Assembly: GCF_001718835.1 (NCBI RefSeq)
Contig: NZ_CP013443.1
Coordinates: forward strand, 1,054,001-1,118,000
Direction: 5' to 3'
DNA from: Burkholderia cepacia
GTDB taxonomy: Bacteria; Pseudomonadota; Gammaproteobacteria; Burkholderiales; Burkholderiaceae
DNA length: 64,000 nucleotides
A model generated the notes under the pieces. It made no database searches. It was given only the letters and a program-made list of their open reading frames with translations, and had not been told where the DNA came from. This document shows positions 1-8,492 of the stretch, one piece after another; position 1 is the stretch's first letter, and every line of letters begins with the position of its first letter. The translations under genes and the position numbers were made by a program.

Positions 1-28
1 GTGCCTTAAACCGCTCGGCCACGCTTCC
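1..28 (-). tRNA. tRNA-Ser, 5' part only (window edge)
   Basis: Read on the minus strand from base 28, the sequence is the 5' acceptor arm and D-arm of a class II tRNA (GGAAGCGTGGCCGAGCGG, then TTTAAGGCAC). This is typical of a bacterial tRNA-Ser. The anticodon lies beyond the window edge, so the isoacceptor is unknown; a tRNA-Leu is less likely. Confidence 0.7.
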
Positions 29-119
29 ACACGAGGCGGCATTGTAACCGAAATGCCGCCCCTGTCGACCGGAGTTGGCACTTCAGTGCTTACTCCGGTC
101 CCATGCTTTGCGGTCATGC

Positions 120-1334
120 TCAATCGTCGCGCAGGAACAATTCCTGCAGGTCGTTGAGGAAACGCTGGCCGAGCGGTGTCGGCGCGATCTGCGCGAAATC
201 GCGTGCGATCAGCCCGCGCCGTTCCGCTTCCTGCAGTGCCGGCTCGATCGTGCTCATCGGCAGGCCGGTGCGTTCGGCGAAGCTGTGCACGGGGAAGCCC
301 TCGACGAGCCGCAGCGTATTCAGCATGAACTCGAACGGCAGGTCGCGCGCGCCGACTTCACGCTCTTCCTGCACGGCCGTGCCAGCCATCGCCTGCTCGA
401 TGAAGGTCGCCGGATGTTTGTAGCGCGCCTGCCGCAGGATCCGGTTCGGGAACGACAGCTTCGTGTGCGCGCCCGCACCGATCCCGAGATAGTCGCCGAA
501 GCGCCAGTAGTTCAGGTTGTGCTTGCACTGATGATTCGGCTTTGCGTACGCGGACACTTCGTAGCGCCCGTAACCGGCCTCGGCCGTGCGCGCATGAATC
601 CATTCCTGCATGTCGGCCGACGCGTCGTCGTCGGGGACGACCGGCGGGAACTTCGCGAACAGCGTATTCGGCTCGAGCGTCAGGTGATACAGCGACAGAT
701 GCGGCGGCGCGTACGACAGCGCGGTTTCGATGTCGGTACGGCATTCGTCGAGCGTCTGGTTCGGCAGCGCGAACATCAGGTCGAGGTTGAAGTTGTCGAA
801 GTTCTTCGCGGCGATCTCGACAGCCGCGCGCGCCTGCCCGGTGTCGTGAATCCGGCCGAGCGCCTTCAGGTGCGTTTCGTTGAAGCTCTGGATGCCGACC
901 GACAGGCGGTTCACGCCGCTTGCACGGAACTGCGCGAACTTCGCGGCCTCGAACGTGCCCGGATTCGCCTCGAGCGTGATCTCGGCATCGGCGTCGAGCG
1001 GCAGCAGCGCACGCACGTCGGACAGCAGCCGGTCGAGGCCGGCGGCCGACAGCAGGCTCGGCGTGCCGCCGCCGATGAACACCGTATGCACCTGCCGGCC
1101 CCACACGAGCGGCAGCGCCTGCTCGAGATCGGCGCGCAGCGCGTCGAGATACTCGGTTTCCGGAAACCGTTCGCCTTTCCACTCGTGCGAGTTGAAATCG
1201 CAGTACGGGCACTTGCGCACGCACCACGGGAAATGCACGTACAGCGCGAGCGGCGGCAGCGACGTGAGCCGCACCTGGCCGGGCGACGTGAAGGTCGCGA
1301 CGACGCGTGCGCCGGTTTCCGCGGCCTGGCTCAT
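120..1334 (-). CDS. hemW: HemW, radical SAM heme chaperone (HemN-like)
   Basis: 404 aa. The radical-SAM cluster motif is C38-x3-C42-x2-C45, followed by Asp-Phe. The CxxxCxxCxF form separates HemW from true coproporphyrinogen dehydrogenase HemN, which has CxC. A glycine-rich SAM motif (FIGGGTPSL) lies about 50 residues later, and the C-terminal third is the HemN_C-type domain. HemW is a cytosolic 4Fe-4S protein thought to deliver heme to membrane targets. The start is chosen from GGGAGG four bases upstream of the ATG. It is the last gene of rph-rdgB-hemW, 34 bases after rdgB. Databases often mislabel this family as oxygen-independent coproporphyrinogen III oxidase. Confidence 0.93.
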   Translation of the reverse strand: MSQAAETGARVVATFTSPGQVRLTSLPPLALYVHFPWCVRKCPYCDFNSHEWKGERFPETEYLDALRADLEQALPLVWGRQVHTVFIGGGTPSLLSAAGLDRLLSDVRALLPLDADAEITLEANPGTFEAAKFAQFRASGVNRLSVGIQSFNETHLKALGRIHDTGQARAAVEIAAKNFDNFNLDLMFALPNQTLDECRTDIETALSYAPPHLSLYHLTLEPNTLFAKFPPVVPDDDASADMQEWIHARTAEAGYGRYEVSAYAKPNHQCKHNLNYWRFGDYLGIGAGAHTKLSFPNRILRQARYKHPATFIEQAMAGTAVQEEREVGARDLPFEFMLNTLRLVEGFPVHSFAERTGLPMSTIEPALQEAERRGLIARDFAQIAPTPLGQRFLNDLQELFLRDD

Positions 1335-1368
1335 GCAACCTCCCGCAGCGAAGGGGTATCGGGCACGC

Positions 1369-1995
1369 TCATGCCTCCTCCGCGAGCCGCGCCAGCAGCG
1401 CCTTCAGCGCCAGCGCGCGGTGGCTGTGCGTGTTCTTCACGGCCGGTTCGAGTTCGGCGGCCGTCGCGCCGAGCGACGGCAGATAGAAATACGGGTCGTA
1501 GCCGAATCCGTGCTCGCCGCGCGGTGTGTCGACGATCTCGCCCGCCCAGCGCCCTTCGGCGAACAGCGGCTCGGGGTCGTCCGCATGGCGCACGAGCGCG
1601 AGCACGCAGCAATAGTATGCGCGCCGGTCGTCGACGCCGCGCAGTTGCTCGACCAGATACGCGTTGTTCGCCGCATCGCCCTTGTCGCGGCCCGCGCGCT
1701 GCGCATAGCGCGCCGAATAGACGCCCGGCGCGCCGCGCAGCACGCGCACGCACAGGCCCGAATCGTCGGCGATCGCCGGCAGCCCGGTGAGCCGCGACGC
1801 GTGACGCGCCTTCGTCAGCGCGTTCTCGATGAAGGTGCCGAACGGCTCTTCCGCCTCGGGCACCGCGAGGTCGCCCTGCGGGACGATCTCGATGCCGACC
1901 GTCGAGAACAACGCGGTGAATTCGCGCAGCTTGCCGGCGTTGTTCGACGCGAGGACGATGCGCGACAGCGGCGCGATGGTGTGGTCGTCCGGCAT
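1369..1995 (-). CDS. rdgB: RdgB/HAM1 non-canonical purine NTP pyrophosphatase
   Basis: 208 aa, usual length for the family. It hydrolyses dITP, XTP and ITP to monophosphates and so keeps deaminated purines out of DNA and RNA. Visible motifs are the N-terminal ASNNAGK nucleotide-binding segment (about residues 17-22), the catalytic ADDSGL at 76-81, GFGYDPYF near 160, and SHRALALKAL close to the C terminus. It starts one base after the rph stop codon, so the two are probably translationally coupled; no separate Shine-Dalgarno is obvious. hemW follows in the same direction. Confidence 0.95.
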   Translation of the reverse strand: MPDDHTIAPLSRIVLASNNAGKLREFTALFSTVGIEIVPQGDLAVPEAEEPFGTFIENALTKARHASRLTGLPAIADDSGLCVRVLRGAPGVYSARYAQRAGRDKGDAANNAYLVEQLRGVDDRRAYYCCVLALVRHADDPEPLFAEGRWAGEIVDTPRGEHGFGYDPYFYLPSLGATAAELEPAVKNTHSHRALALKALLARLAEEA

Positions 1996-1996
1996 G

Positions 1997-2728
1997 TCAG
2001 GCGCCCAGCACGTCTTTCTGAAGCTGCACGAGCCCGGCGATCCCGCCTTGCGCGAGATCGAGCAGCGCGTTCATCTCGGCGCGCGAGAACGGCACGCCTT
2101 CGGCCGTGCCCTGGACTTCGACGAAGCCGCCGGCGCCCGTCATCACGACGTTCATGTCGGTGTCGCAGCGCGAATCTTCGGCGTAATCGAGGTCGAGCAC
2201 GGGCGCGCCTTCGTACACGCCGACCGAGATCGCGGCGACGTGGTCGGTGATCGGCGAGCGCGTGAGCTTGCCGGCCGCGATCAGCGTCGACACGGCGTCG
2301 TGTGCGGCGACGAACGCGCCGGTGATGCTCGCCGTGCGCGTGCCGCCGTCGGCCTGGATCACGTCGCAGTCGATGTGGATCGTGCGCGGGCCGAGCGCCT
2401 CGAGGTCGAACACGGCGCGCAGCGCGCGGCCGATCAGGCGCTGAATTTCCTGCGTGCGGCCGGTCTGCTTGCCGCGCGCGGCTTCGCGATCGCTGCGCGT
2501 GTGCGTCGCGCGCGGCAGCATGCCGTATTCGGCGGTCAGCCAGCCTTGCCCGCGGTCGCGCAGGAAATCGGGCACGCGTTCGGAGACGCTCGCGGTGCAG
2601 AGCACCTTGGTGTCGCCGAATTCGACCAGCACCGAGCCTTCGGCGTGTTTCGTGTAGTGGCGCGTGAGGGCGACCTTGCGCAGTTCGTCGGCGCGGCGGC
2701 CGCTCGGGCGGGAAACGGAGGACGTCAT
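1997..2728 (-). CDS. rph: Ribonuclease PH
   Basis: 243 aa. A phosphorolytic 3'-5' exoribonuclease that trims tRNA 3' ends. The RNase PH fold is recognised from AEYGMLPRATHTR (67-79), the Arg-rich segment after it, and ADGGTRT (126-132), whose arginine binds phosphate. Length and motifs argue for an intact enzyme, unlike the frameshifted rph of E. coli K-12. It is first in rph-rdgB-hemW and divergent from yicC, with about 170 bases between for both promoters. No strong Shine-Dalgarno is visible before the ATG. Confidence 0.95.
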   Translation of the reverse strand: MTSSVSRPSGRRADELRKVALTRHYTKHAEGSVLVEFGDTKVLCTASVSERVPDFLRDRGQGWLTAEYGMLPRATHTRSDREAARGKQTGRTQEIQRLIGRALRAVFDLEALGPRTIHIDCDVIQADGGTRTASITGAFVAAHDAVSTLIAAGKLTRSPITDHVAAISVGVYEGAPVLDLDYAEDSRCDTDMNVVMTGAGGFVEVQGTAEGVPFSRAEMNALLDLAQGGIAGLVQLQKDVLGA

Positions 2729-2901
2729 GTGGGAATCGCGGAACGAGAGGAAACCCCGATTTTAGCGCCGAACGGCGGGCTTGCCCGGCGGGGTGGTTCT
2801 CAAAAATGGGATAATGCGCGCTTCCCGCCCCGCGCTTTCCGATGCGCCGGGCGCCTCGACATATCCCCGCCCGCGAGGGCACCCAGACGGCGAGACGAAC
2901 C

Positions 2902-3825
2902 ATGATCTACAGCATGACGGGCTACGCGAGCGCGACGCGCGAACTCGCGACGGCCACCGGCAACGGCGGCACCAGCGTGTCGGTCGAACTGCGCACCGTG
3001 AACTCGCGCTTCCTCGACCTGAATTTCCGGATGCCGGACGACGTGCGTGCGTGCGAACCCGCGCTGCGCGAAATGCTGATGAACAAGCTGTCGCGCGGCA
3101 AGGTCGACATCCGCATCAACCTGCAGCGCGGCGAGCAGAGCATCGGCGCCGGCGCGCTGAACCAGTCGGCGCTCGGCCAGCTCGCCGAGCTCGAGCGCTC
3201 GGTGCTGGACACGTTCCCCGGCGTTGGCCGCCTGCGCGCGGGCGAGATCCTGCGCTGGCCCGGCGTGATCGCCGAAAGCGGCGTGTCGGCGGAAGCGATC
3301 CGCGACGCGGTGCTCGCGTGCGGCAAGGAAGCGATCGGCGAGCTCGTCGTCGTGCGTTCGCGCGAAGGCGCGCAACTGGCGACGATGCTGCTGTCGAACG
3401 TCACCGAGATGGAAGCGATCGTCGCGCGCATCACGCCGCTCGTGCCGGAGCTGATCGCGAAGCATCAGCAGAAGATCGTCGAACGGCTGCAGGAAGCGCT
3501 CGGCATCGCGGCGCCCGAAGGCAGCGCGACGATCGTCACGCGCGAGGAAGCAGCGGAGCGCATTCGTCAGGAAGTGACGATGTACGGAATCCGGATCGAC
3601 ATCGCGGAAGAGCTGTCGCGGCTCACCGCGCACCTGAACGAAACGCGCCATGTGATCGAGAAGGGCGGCCGCGTCGGCAAGCGTCTCGACTTCATGATGC
3701 AGGAACTGAATCGAGAAGCAAACACGCTCGGCTCGAAGGCGGCGGCGAAGGAACTGGCCGACGCGTCGATGGCGCTCAAGCTGTTGATCGAGCAGATGCG
3801 CGAGCAAGTGCAAAACCTGGAGTAA
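2902..3825 (+). CDS. yicC: YicC family endoribonuclease-type protein
   Basis: 307 aa starting MIYSMTGYAS, the conserved N terminus of the family; the frame is open further upstream but the family start fixes 2902. The protein has the YicC N-terminal domain and a C-terminal DUF1732-like domain ending in a helix rich in Glu and Gln. Enterobacterial YicC was reported as an RNase acting with PNPase on the sRNA RyhB, so a role in RNA turnover is inherited knowledge, not shown here. gmk starts six bases after its stop codon, the usual yicC-gmk pairing. Confidence 0.88.
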   Translation: MIYSMTGYASATRELATATGNGGTSVSVELRTVNSRFLDLNFRMPDDVRACEPALREMLMNKLSRGKVDIRINLQRGEQSIGAGALNQSALGQLAELERSVLDTFPGVGRLRAGEILRWPGVIAESGVSAEAIRDAVLACGKEAIGELVVVRSREGAQLATMLLSNVTEMEAIVARITPLVPELIAKHQQKIVERLQEALGIAAPEGSATIVTREEAAERIRQEVTMYGIRIDIAEELSRLTAHLNETRHVIEKGGRVGKRLDFMMQELNREANTLGSKAAAKELADASMALKLLIEQMREQVQNLE

Positions 3826-3831
3826 AGCAAC

Positions 3832-4515
3832 ATGACGGAATCTACCCGCGACGCCCACGCGTCGCATTCGCTGCACGGCGGCGTCTATCCCGGCAACCTG
3901 TTCATGGTCGTCGCGCCGTCGGGCGCCGGCAAGTCGACGCTCGTGAATGCGCTGCTGTCGAAGGACAGCGACATCTGCCTGTCGATCTCGTACACGACGC
4001 GCAAGCCGCGCCCGGGCGAGCAGGACGGCCGGCACTATCACTTCACGACGGTCGAGGATTTCCGCGCGCGTCACGCGGCGCACGAATTCCTCGAGAGCGC
4101 GGAAGTGCACGGCAACTACTACGGCACGTCGCGCGTCTGGATCGAAGAGCAGATGAAGAACGGCCACGACGTGCTGCTCGAGATCGACTGGCAGGGCGCG
4201 CTGCAGGTGAAGAAGCAGTTCCGCAACGCGGTCGGCATCTTCATCCTGCCGCCGTCGCTCGACGCACTCGAGGAGCGCCTGAAGAAGCGCGGCCAGGACG
4301 AACCGAACGTGATCACGCGCCGTCTGCTCGCCGCCGGCAGCGAGATCGCGCACGCGTCGGAAGCGGAGTACGTGGTGATCAACGAGAATTTCGAGCGCGC
4401 GCTCGCGGAGCTCGAATGCATCGTCGCGGCCACGCGCCTGCGCTTTGCTTCGCAGTACGCGCGACACACGGAGCTGTTCATCGAGCTCGGCATCCATCTG
4501 CCCCACGCGGAATGA
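3832..4515 (+). CDS. gmk: Guanylate kinase
   Basis: 227 aa. It phosphorylates GMP to GDP in the cytosol. The P-loop APSGAGKST is at 28-36, after a roughly 20-residue N-terminal extension beyond the E. coli-type start. The GMP-binding segment SYTTRKPRPGE follows, and the lid contains an Arg-rich stretch. A GGAG lies 10-14 bases upstream of the ATG. It sits between yicC and rpoZ, the order seen in most proteobacteria, where gmk-rpoZ-spoT are co-transcribed. Confidence 0.96.
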   Translation: MTESTRDAHASHSLHGGVYPGNLFMVVAPSGAGKSTLVNALLSKDSDICLSISYTTRKPRPGEQDGRHYHFTTVEDFRARHAAHEFLESAEVHGNYYGTSRVWIEEQMKNGHDVLLEIDWQGALQVKKQFRNAVGIFILPPSLDALEERLKKRGQDEPNVITRRLLAAGSEIAHASEAEYVVINENFERALAELECIVAATRLRFASQYARHTELFIELGIHLPHAE

Positions 4516-4572
4516 CCGGGGGACGAGGGACATAAGGTAGAATAAGGACTATATTCAGAAGGAATTACCAAC

Positions 4573-4776
4573 ATGGCTCGCATTACCGTCGAAGACTGCC
4601 TGAAGCAAATCCCGAATCGCTTCGAACTGGCGCTCGCCGCCACCTATCGCGCGCGGCAGCTCGCGCAAGGCCATACGCCGAAGATCGAAAGCCGCGACAA
4701 GCCGACCGTCGTCGCGCTGCGCGAAATCGCTGCCGGCCAGGTCGGCGTCGAGATGCTGAAGAAGGTGCCGGTGTAA
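4573..4776 (+). CDS. rpoZ: RNA polymerase omega subunit
   Basis: 67 aa beginning [23 protein letters not shown], the conserved omega core. Omega helps fold beta' and contributes to the ppGpp-binding site 1 on RNA polymerase, which fits its position directly ahead of the (p)ppGpp synthetase gene. A GAAGGAATT sequence precedes the ATG. The beta-proteobacterial form is shorter than the 91-aa E. coli protein and ends in KKVPV. A possible -10 (TAGAAT) lies about 35 bases upstream of the start, so rpoZ-spoT may have its own promoter in addition to readthrough from gmk. Confidence 0.95.
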
Positions 4777-4839
4777 CGCGCATCCGGCCCGTTCCAGCCA
4801 TGTAATCCACGCGCGCAACGACTCGACCTGGAGGCGAAT

Positions 4840-7206
4840 ATGAGCACCACCCCATCGTCCGCCTCCGCGGATTCGACCACCGAAGCCACGGCCCAGTCGC
4901 CTGCGCGCCAGTACATCGACGCGGTCCTCGAACAGTCCTTCCGGCATCTGTTCGGGCCGACCGCCACTCCGGAGCAGCCGCGCAAGCACGGCGTCGTTTC
5001 GATCGCGAAACTGACGGCCGTGCTGGCCGAGTATCTCCCTCCGGAAGAAATCAAAGAGGTCAAGGCGGCGTTCCACTTCAGCGACGAAGCCCACCTCGGT
5101 CAATATCGCCAGAGCGGCGAACCCTACATCACCCATCCCGTCGCCGTCGCGGAAATCTGCGCCGGCTGGAAGCTCGACGCGCAGGCCGTGATGGCCGCGC
5201 TGCTGCACGACGTGATGGAAGACCAGGGCGTGACCAAGAGCGAGCTGGCCGAACGGTTCGGCCCGAAGGTCGCCGAACTGGTCGACGGGCTGTCGAAGCT
5301 CGACAAGATGGAATTCCGCAGCCGCGAGGAAGCGCAGGCGGAAAACTTCCGCAAGATGCTGCTCGCGATGGCGCGCGACGTGCGCGTCATACTCGTCAAG
5401 CTCGCCGACCGCCTGCACAACATGCGCACGCTCGGCGCGGTGCCGATGGAAAAGCGCCGCCGCGTCGCGCGCGAGACGCTCGATATCTACGCGCCGATCG
5501 CGCACCGCCTCGGGTTGAACAACACGTATCGCGAGCTGCAGGACATGAGCTTCGCGAACTTCAACCCGCATCGCTACGCGACGCTCGAGAAGGCCGTGAA
5601 GGCCGCGCGCGGCAACCGCCGCGAAGTGATCAGCAAGATCCTCGAGGCCGCGCAGCGCGCGATGGCCGACGCGAAGATCGACGCCGAGATCACCGGCCGC
5701 GAAAAGACCATCTACAGCGTGTACCGCAAGATGCGCGACAAGCAGCTGTCGTTCTCGCAGGTGCTCGACGTGTACGGTTTTCGCGTCGTCGTCGACAGCC
5801 CGCTCGACTGCTACACGTGCATCGGCGCGCTGCACGCGCTGTACAAGCCCGTGCCCGGCAAGTTCAAGGACTACATCGCGATCCCGAAGATCAACGGCTA
5901 TCAGTCGCTGCATACGACGCTCGTCGGCCCGTTCGGCGCGCCGATCGAGTTCCAGGTGCGCACGCGCAAGATGCACGAGATTGCCGAAGCGGGGGTCGCC
6001 GCGCACTGGCTGTACAAGAACGGCAGCGCCGATCTCAGCGACGTGCAGAAGCGCGCGCACCAGTGGCTGAAGTCGCTGCTCGACATCCAGAGCGAAGCTG
6101 GCGATTCGAGCGAATTCCTCGAGCACGTGAAGATCGACCTGTTCCCCGACGCGGTCTACGTGTTCACGCCGAAGTCGAAGATCATGGCGCTGCCGCGCGG
6201 CGCGACGGCGCTCGATTTCGCGTATTCGATCCACAGCGATCTCGGCAACCAGTGCGTGGCCGTGAAGATCAACAACGAACTGCTGCCGCTGCGCACCGAG
6301 CTGAAGAGCGGCGACATCGTCGAGGTGATCACCGCGCCGTATTCGAAGCCGAACCCCGCATGGCTCGGCTTCGTGCGTACCGGCAAGGCGCGCTCGGCGA
6401 TTCGTCACTACCTGAAGACGATGCGCCTGAACGAGTCGGTGCAGCTTGGCGAGCGGCTGGTCGACCAGAGCCTGAAAGGCTATGGCCTCGCGCTGTCCGA
6501 TGTCGAGCCGGAGGTGTGGGAGAAGCTCGTGCAGTGGACGGGCAACAAGAGCCGTCAGGAAATCTTCGCGGACATCGGCCTCGGCCGTCGCGTTGCCGCG
6601 GTGATGGCCAAGCGCATCGAGGTGCTGATGAGCGGCCGCGACGCGGACGACGATCTCCCGAAGTCCGAGCGGCATCCCGCGCACCATGCGCCGCCGGTCG
6701 TGATTACCGGCACCGAAGGGATGTCCGTGCAGTTGTCCGCGTGCTGCCGGCCGATTCCGGGCGACGCGATCATGGGTTACATCGGCATCGGTCTGGGGAT
6801 GGCGATTCATACGACCGATTGCCGCGTAGCGCAGCGGATTCATCGCCGCGACCCGGGCCGCTGGATCGACGTCGAATGGGCGCCGCAGCCGGGCCGTCTG
6901 TTCGATGTCGCGGTGAAGGCGCTCGTGAAGAACACCAAGGGCATCTTTGCGCGCGTGGCGGCGGACATCACGTCGGCCGACGCGAACATCGTGCATATCG
7001 CGATGGACGAGGATCTGACACACGAATCGACGGTGCTGCGCTTCGTGATCCAGGTCAGCGACCGCGTGCATCTTGCGAACGTGATGCGGCGCGTGCGGAC
7101 CAATCCGGATGTGATGCGGATCATGCGCGAGCGTTCGACCGACGACGGCGCGCACGCGCGCCATGACGGCGGCATGCGGATCGAGCGCGAGCGCCAGGAT
7201 TACTGA
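4840..7206 (+). CDS. spoT: Bifunctional (p)ppGpp synthetase/hydrolase, Rel/SpoT type
   Basis: 788 aa with all domains of a long RSH enzyme. The HD hydrolase domain (about 90-240) has H99, H123-D124 and E127-D128, so hydrolase activity should be present. The synthetase domain (about 280-420) has VYGFRVVVD and NGYQSLHTT. A TGS domain begins near 435 (DLFPDAVYVFTPK) and a C-terminal ACT domain covers the last 80 residues. The intact HD box and position after rpoZ identify the SpoT paralogue, not RelA, which loses the HD residues. A GGAGG lies seven bases before the ATG. Confidence 0.95.
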   Translation: MSTTPSSASADSTTEATAQSPARQYIDAVLEQSFRHLFGPTATPEQPRKHGVVSIAKLTAVLAEYLPPEEIKEVKAAFHFSDEAHLGQYRQSGEPYITHPVAVAEICAGWKLDAQAVMAALLHDVMEDQGVTKSELAERFGPKVAELVDGLSKLDKMEFRSREEAQAENFRKMLLAMARDVRVILVKLADRLHNMRTLGAVPMEKRRRVARETLDIYAPIAHRLGLNNTYRELQDMSFANFNPHRYATLEKAVKAARGNRREVISKILEAAQRAMADAKIDAEITGREKTIYSVYRKMRDKQLSFSQVLDVYGFRVVVDSPLDCYTCIGALHALYKPVPGKFKDYIAIPKINGYQSLHTTLVGPFGAPIEFQVRTRKMHEIAEAGVAAHWLYKNGSADLSDVQKRAHQWLKSLLDIQSEAGDSSEFLEHVKIDLFPDAVYVFTPKSKIMALPRGATALDFAYSIHSDLGNQCVAVKINNELLPLRTELKSGDIVEVITAPYSKPNPAWLGFVRTGKARSAIRHYLKTMRLNESVQLGERLVDQSLKGYGLALSDVEPEVWEKLVQWTGNKSRQEIFADIGLGRRVAAVMAKRIEVLMSGRDADDDLPKSERHPAHHAPPVVITGTEGMSVQLSACCRPIPGDAIMGYIGIGLGMAIHTTDCRVAQRIHRRDPGRWIDVEWAPQPGRLFDVAVKALVKNTKGIFARVAADITSADANIVHIAMDEDLTHESTVLRFVIQVSDRVHLANVMRRVRTNPDVMRIMRERSTDDGAHARHDGGMRIERERQDY

Positions 7207-7325
7207 TGCGCGGGTGCTCACGCAAGCGATGCGACGGCGGCCTCGGGCCGCCGTTCTTGTTTGTGCGTCGGCAATGTGATCCGGATTCGAATCGCTGCGG
7301 TGGGATCGAGCGGAGAGGGGCAAAG

Positions 7326-7357
7326 AAAAAGGGCTTTCCCGGAGGAAAGCCCTTTTA
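7326..7357 (-). terminator. Terminator of the tRNA-Arg cluster, probably bidirectional
   Basis: A 13-bp perfect stem (7327-7339 with 7344-7356) with loop CGGA. On the minus strand it is followed by TTTTTC, directly downstream of the last tRNA-Arg. On the plus strand the stem ends in TTTT, so it may also stop transcripts from spoT. Confidence 0.8.
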
Positions 7358-7360
7358 AGG

Positions 7361-7437
7361 TGGCGCGGCTGGCAGGATTCGAACCCACGACCCCTTGGTT
7401 CGTAGCCAAGTACTCTATCCAACTGAGCTACAGCCGC
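7361..7437 (-). tRNA. tRNA-Arg(ACG), copy 3 of 3 in transcript order
   Basis: 77 nt including the encoded CCA. The acceptor stem is GCGGCTG/CAGCCGC, the anticodon stem CTTGG/CCAAG encloses loop CTACGAA (anticodon ACG), and the T-loop is TTCGAATC. The A34 would be edited to inosine by TadA. It is identical to the two upstream copies and nearest the terminator. Confidence 0.97.
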
Positions 7438-7497
7438 ACGCAAAACGGTACTGCTTGACTGTCGGAACCTTCTGCGATGGGAAGGCCCCCAAAAAAG

Positions 7498-7574
7498 TGG
7501 CGCGGCTGGCAGGATTCGAACCCACGACCCCTTGGTTCGTAGCCAAGTACTCTATCCAACTGAGCTACAGCCGC
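7498..7574 (-). tRNA. tRNA-Arg(ACG), copy 2 of 3
   Basis: Sequence identical over all 77 nt to the copies on either side, including the encoded CCA. It is separated by 60-nt spacers that share the first 15 or so bases, which points to tandem duplication of tRNA plus flank. Confidence 0.97.
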
Positions 7575-7635
7575 ACGCAAAACGGTACTACTTCAAACTG
7601 ACAGGGCCTTCGGTTCAGAAGGCCCTCGAAAAAGG

Positions 7636-7712
7636 TGGCGCGGCTGGCAGGATTCGAACCCACGACCCCTTGGTTCGTAGCCAAGTACTCTATCCAACTG
7701 AGCTACAGCCGC
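7636..7712 (-). tRNA. tRNA-Arg(ACG), copy 1 of 3, promoter-proximal
   Basis: First tRNA of the minus-strand cluster, identical to the other two. A TATACT -10-like hexamer lies about 16 bases upstream (plus-strand 7728-7733). The -35 region is weak, as expected for a stable-RNA promoter that relies on other elements. Confidence 0.97.
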
Positions 7713-7843
7713 ACGCAGAAGCGGAAGTATAGCAGGGTTGTATAAAAAGGGAAGCCTTATTCGCAAATTGTTGGGCATGGGCTTGTGGGCCGGTCCATCG
7801 TGTACCCTTGAAGTATCCGCAATCCACGTTTGAACATTGCATC

Positions 7844-8407
7844 ATGAACAAGGCGTTTGTCAAAGAGTCGGACGGCGACGACGACGATCTCGACCAGGCC
7901 CAGCCCGCGATTCCGGCGGGCGCGAAGAACTACATCACGCCGGCCGGCCACAAGCGGCTGAGGGACGAGCTGCTGAACCTGATCGACGTCGAGCGTCCCG
8001 AGGTCGTGCGGCTCGTGTCCTGGGCCGCATCGAACGGCGACCGGTCGGAGAACGGCGACTACATCTACGGCAAGCGGCGGCTTCGCGAGATCGATCGCCG
8101 CATCCGCTTCCTGACGAAGCGGCTCGATCTTGCCGAAGTCGTCGATGCGAGCCGGCAGGAGAATGTCGACCAGGTGTTTTTCGGCGCAACGGTCGATTAC
8201 GAGACGCCGGATGGCGAGGATCATACGATCACGATCGTCGGGATCGACGAGGTCGATCTCGACCACGGTCACGTGAGCTGGATCTCCCCGGTCGCGCGTG
8301 CGCTGATCAAGGCGAAGATCGGCGATACCGTCATGCTGATGACGCCGGCCGGCCCGCAGCCGATCGACGTGCTCGACGTGCACTACCCGGAGCCGGGCGC
8401 GGCTTGA
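7844..8407 (+). CDS. greB: Transcription elongation factor GreB
   Basis: 187 aa. It rescues backtracked RNA polymerase by stimulating transcript cleavage. The N-terminal coiled coil carries the acidic tip (GDRSENGDY), which positions Mg in the polymerase active site, and the C-terminal domain is the FKBP-like Gre fold. An acidic N-terminal extension (EFDGDDDD-like, residues 8-20) precedes the core. A longer TTG-initiated frame from 7808 exists, but MNKAFVKE is the common family start and is preferred. The gene stands alone between the tRNA cluster and the convergent porin gene. Confidence 0.92.
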   Translation: MNKAFVKESDGDDDDLDQAQPAIPAGAKNYITPAGHKRLRDELLNLIDVERPEVVRLVSWAASNGDRSENGDYIYGKRRLREIDRRIRFLTKRLDLAEVVDASRQENVDQVFFGATVDYETPDGEDHTITIVGIDEVDLDHGHVSWISPVARALIKAKIGDTVMLMTPAGPQPIDVLDVHYPEPGAA

Positions 8408-8431
8408 ACGCGTCTGCGCTGTCGCGCAACG

Positions 8432-8457
8432 AAAAAAGCGCCCCGATGGGGCGCTTC
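8432..8457 (-). terminator. Porin gene terminator
   Basis: Perfect 9-bp stem AAGCGCCCC/GGGGCGCTT with loop GAT, followed on the minus strand by a run of six T. It lies 36 bases past the porin stop codon and 27 bases past greB. Confidence 0.85.
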
Positions 8458-8492
8458 GTCATCCTGCGGTGGCAAGCGTCCGGCGACGCTCC

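Noticed and set aside
4555..7443. 962-aa open frame antisense to rpoZ and spoT
   Set aside because: A shadow frame typical of very high-GC DNA; the plus strand encodes complete, motif-verified RpoZ and SpoT.
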